Below are positions 62,152-64,000 of a DNA stretch of 64,000 bases, piece by piece (position 1 is the first letter of the stretch; every line of letters begins with the position of its first letter). Origin of the DNA: Cloeon dipterum (taxonomy: Eukaryota > Arthropoda > Insecta > Ephemeroptera > Baetidae); contig NC_088787.1 in NCBI RefSeq assembly GCF_949628265.1, positions 23,674,501 through 23,738,500 on the forward strand. Reading direction: 5' to 3'. The notes beneath the pieces are model-generated. The model was not told the DNA's origin, searched no databases, and saw only the letters and a list, made by a program, of their open reading frames with translations. A program made the position numbers and the translations under genes.

Positions 62152-62161
62152 CGTGCCATCT
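62150..62161 (-). promoter_or_regulatory. Minimal upstream ORF overlapping the small-protein start
   Basis: Directly after an acceptor-like TTGCAG, the minus strand reads ATGGCACGATGA: a three-codon ORF whose stop overlaps the main ATG as ATGA. If this is the transcript leader, initiation at the first ATG would terminate at, and could re-initiate on, the main start. Confidence 0.35.
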
Positions 62162-64000
62162 GCAACACGGTCATAATTGACAAAATCAATATAAGACCAT
62201 ATGCAAATCCGAGAAAGACTAATTTCTTTGATTTGGTACCGGACATGAAGGATTGCCCGTGACCGAAAATTTGTAGGGTTGACATGAAGAACCAGCATTC
62301 GTTTTGGAATGAACACAACTCTGTAGGCTCAATAAATCTTACTGATGCTATTAAAAGCGAGCAAGCCCACCTTGAAAATATTTCCCACTATTCCCAATAT
62401 TTCCTGCGTATGGAGAAAGAGAAAAATATTTTCCATAGAGCAAAGGCTAAAAATAGCACGAAGCTGTGACGAAATCGGAGCATTTGTAATAAGGTGTACA
62501 ACGACATGACTGTTGCACTGGGTGTTGCGTGTTAATGAGTGGCGAGAATTGCGCGTGTATACGTGGTACTAATGAAAAGGTACACACAGCAGAGCGAGGA
62601 CCGACGCATTCGCGCTCCACAGTCGCTGTATGTGTCGCTAATTACTTGTGCGCGCTAGCAGCACGATTTGGGTCTGCATGTGCTGTGTGTCGCGAAAGCA
62701 CAACCGCGGAAAAGTTGAAACCAAAGCTTAATCAGCAACACGCACACTGCGCCAAACTTAATTCGCTGTGGACATGCGAGAGATATAAACCAAACACTGA
62801 ATTCGAAACTGGCTTGTTTGCAATCTTCGTTTCGTAGGTAGAAAATGAAATCATGTGGTGTGCAAATGCGTTCAAAGATGTGTCATTATTTGTTCTGTTG
62901 AGAAACTATGTATGTAAAAGATTGTGACAATTGGCACGAAATTTTCTTCAGTAATGTGTCAAAAGCCGCCACTTGAATGTATGAAATCATGGTAATTTGT
63001 ATATCTGCCCACTTCATCTTATCTTTTTAGCCTCTTTGTCTTGATAATGCCAGAGTTTAGTCATAAAGAAAGACGGAACCCAGTTCGGTAGAGAACAAGT
63101 GTGATTCAATTCAAGTAAATATTAAAAAATTACCTTGAAAGATAATGATAACATTCGATTATTTGACGAATTGCGATTTCTTGACGCCACATCTCTGGTT
63201 AAGACACTTCACTATTTACCAATTAAAATACTTTCGATAAAAAGGTTTTCTTTCGTTATATCCAATAACGTAAATAACGTCTATAGATTTTTAGATAAAA
63301 AGCCGATCAGCGTTAAAATTATCAATTTTACACTATGTTTTTGAAAACGATCGATGTTTCAGTATTGCTACAAGCTTAGAGACGACACGTTAAATACTTG
63401 GAGAAGAATTGAATGCGATACCTTTTTTCACATTTTGGTTGCAAAAAAGACCGAGAGCACAATTGAATTCCTGATCCATTCTCCAATTTAGGTTCATGTG
63501 ATGAGAGTGCGCTAGTTCCTTTGTCCTGATATAGACTTCCAAATGCATTTGCCTCTGGCGTTAGCTTTTATGAGACACACACGTCACGTTGACTTCCAGC
63601 GAAAAGCCTCAAAGAGAATAACTCATTATGCCCTTACATCTTGTTTGCAAATAATTGAGAGCAGCGAGCAGGAAAGTTTCGGAGCAAAAGGACATTTCGC
63701 CTGAGCAGAGAGGCAAGGAAGTTTGCCTTCGCTATTCTGGGGTGCTGCAGAATTTCCATTTCAAAGCGAAGCAATTTCCCTTCACGAGCTTCAAGCAATT
63801 TGTCTTTTCCTCCTTGCTGCTGCGGACGCCGGAGTAAAAATATTTTCCCTCCGTCAAAATTCAGCATAATTCACTAAAAAACGCCACACTCTGGTAAACG
63901 CCCCTGAACTCGTTATAAAACACAAACTTTGAAGAGGGTTCGAAATATATGTGCTTATATATCATCAATGATTTACTTGATTTCTTCCCCAGCACGTCGC
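62162..64000. other. Upstream region of the small-protein gene, nothing further recognised
   Basis: AT-rich with scattered CG-richer patches. It likely holds the promoter of the minus-strand gene. No other exon or repeat was identified up to the window end. Confidence 0.4.

Overview
This is a gene-dense nuclear window from an animal, most likely an arthropod and probably an insect. The genes are spliced, with many 50-100 base GT-AG introns. The recognisable proteins (MLE/DHX9 helicase, SNX27, CCT2, SINA-like ligases, a CYP6/CYP9-type P450 cluster, M13 neprilysin-like proteins, GH20 hexosaminidase) match that assignment. The species cannot be fixed from the sequence. All exon models were assembled by hand from splice sites and reading-frame phase. 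For the nine genes scored as intact, the exon lengths sum to a multiple of three.

Layout. 1-9.2 kb: two copies of an M13 (neprilysin-like) gene. The first is only a 3' piece (1-350) whose last intron is cut by a LINE remnant and a terminal-inverted-repeat element. The second is a complete 16-exon model (4054-9227) that has lost the HEXXH zinc motif. 9.2-14.9 kb: repeat-rich, with a GC-rich repeat, a 180-bp hAT-type MITE with an 8-bp target duplication, and a lone P450 exon between two nearly identical 191-bp direct repeats. 15-20.2 kb: a multi-pass membrane protein gene followed by chaperonin subunit CCT2. 20.4-25 kb: two convergent, damaged P450 genes. 25.2-27.2 kb: Pop5 (minus) and the 3' half of a beta-hexosaminidase gene (plus), each with one apparent frameshift. 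27.2-32.4 kb: a long AT-rich gap and an hnRNP A/B-like gene (minus). 33.8-35.0 kb: a non-autonomous hAT element full of TATCGATA sites. 35.1-42.3 kb: the mle/DHX9 gene, 16 exons. 42.4-43.8 kb: a Myb/SANT-like gene (minus). 44.8-48.1 kb: two tandem SINA/SIAH-type E3 ligase genes. 48.4-48.8 kb: a LINE 3' end. 51.6-57.3 kb: Snx27 (minus). 57.6-58.0 kb: a dispersed repeat also found in the first Snx27 intron. 59.7-62.2 kb: a small minus-strand gene for a roughly 100-residue protein with an amphipathic helix and two possible 3' ends.

There is no operon-like organisation. Shared themes are local tandem duplication (neprilysin-like, P450, SINA-like) and decay by small frameshifts, deletions and insertions. 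The most interesting points are the catalytically dead neprilysin pair, the hAT element that places a DRE-like cluster just upstream of mle, the CCT2 that lacks a conserved nucleotide-site aspartate, and the small two-ended gene at the right.
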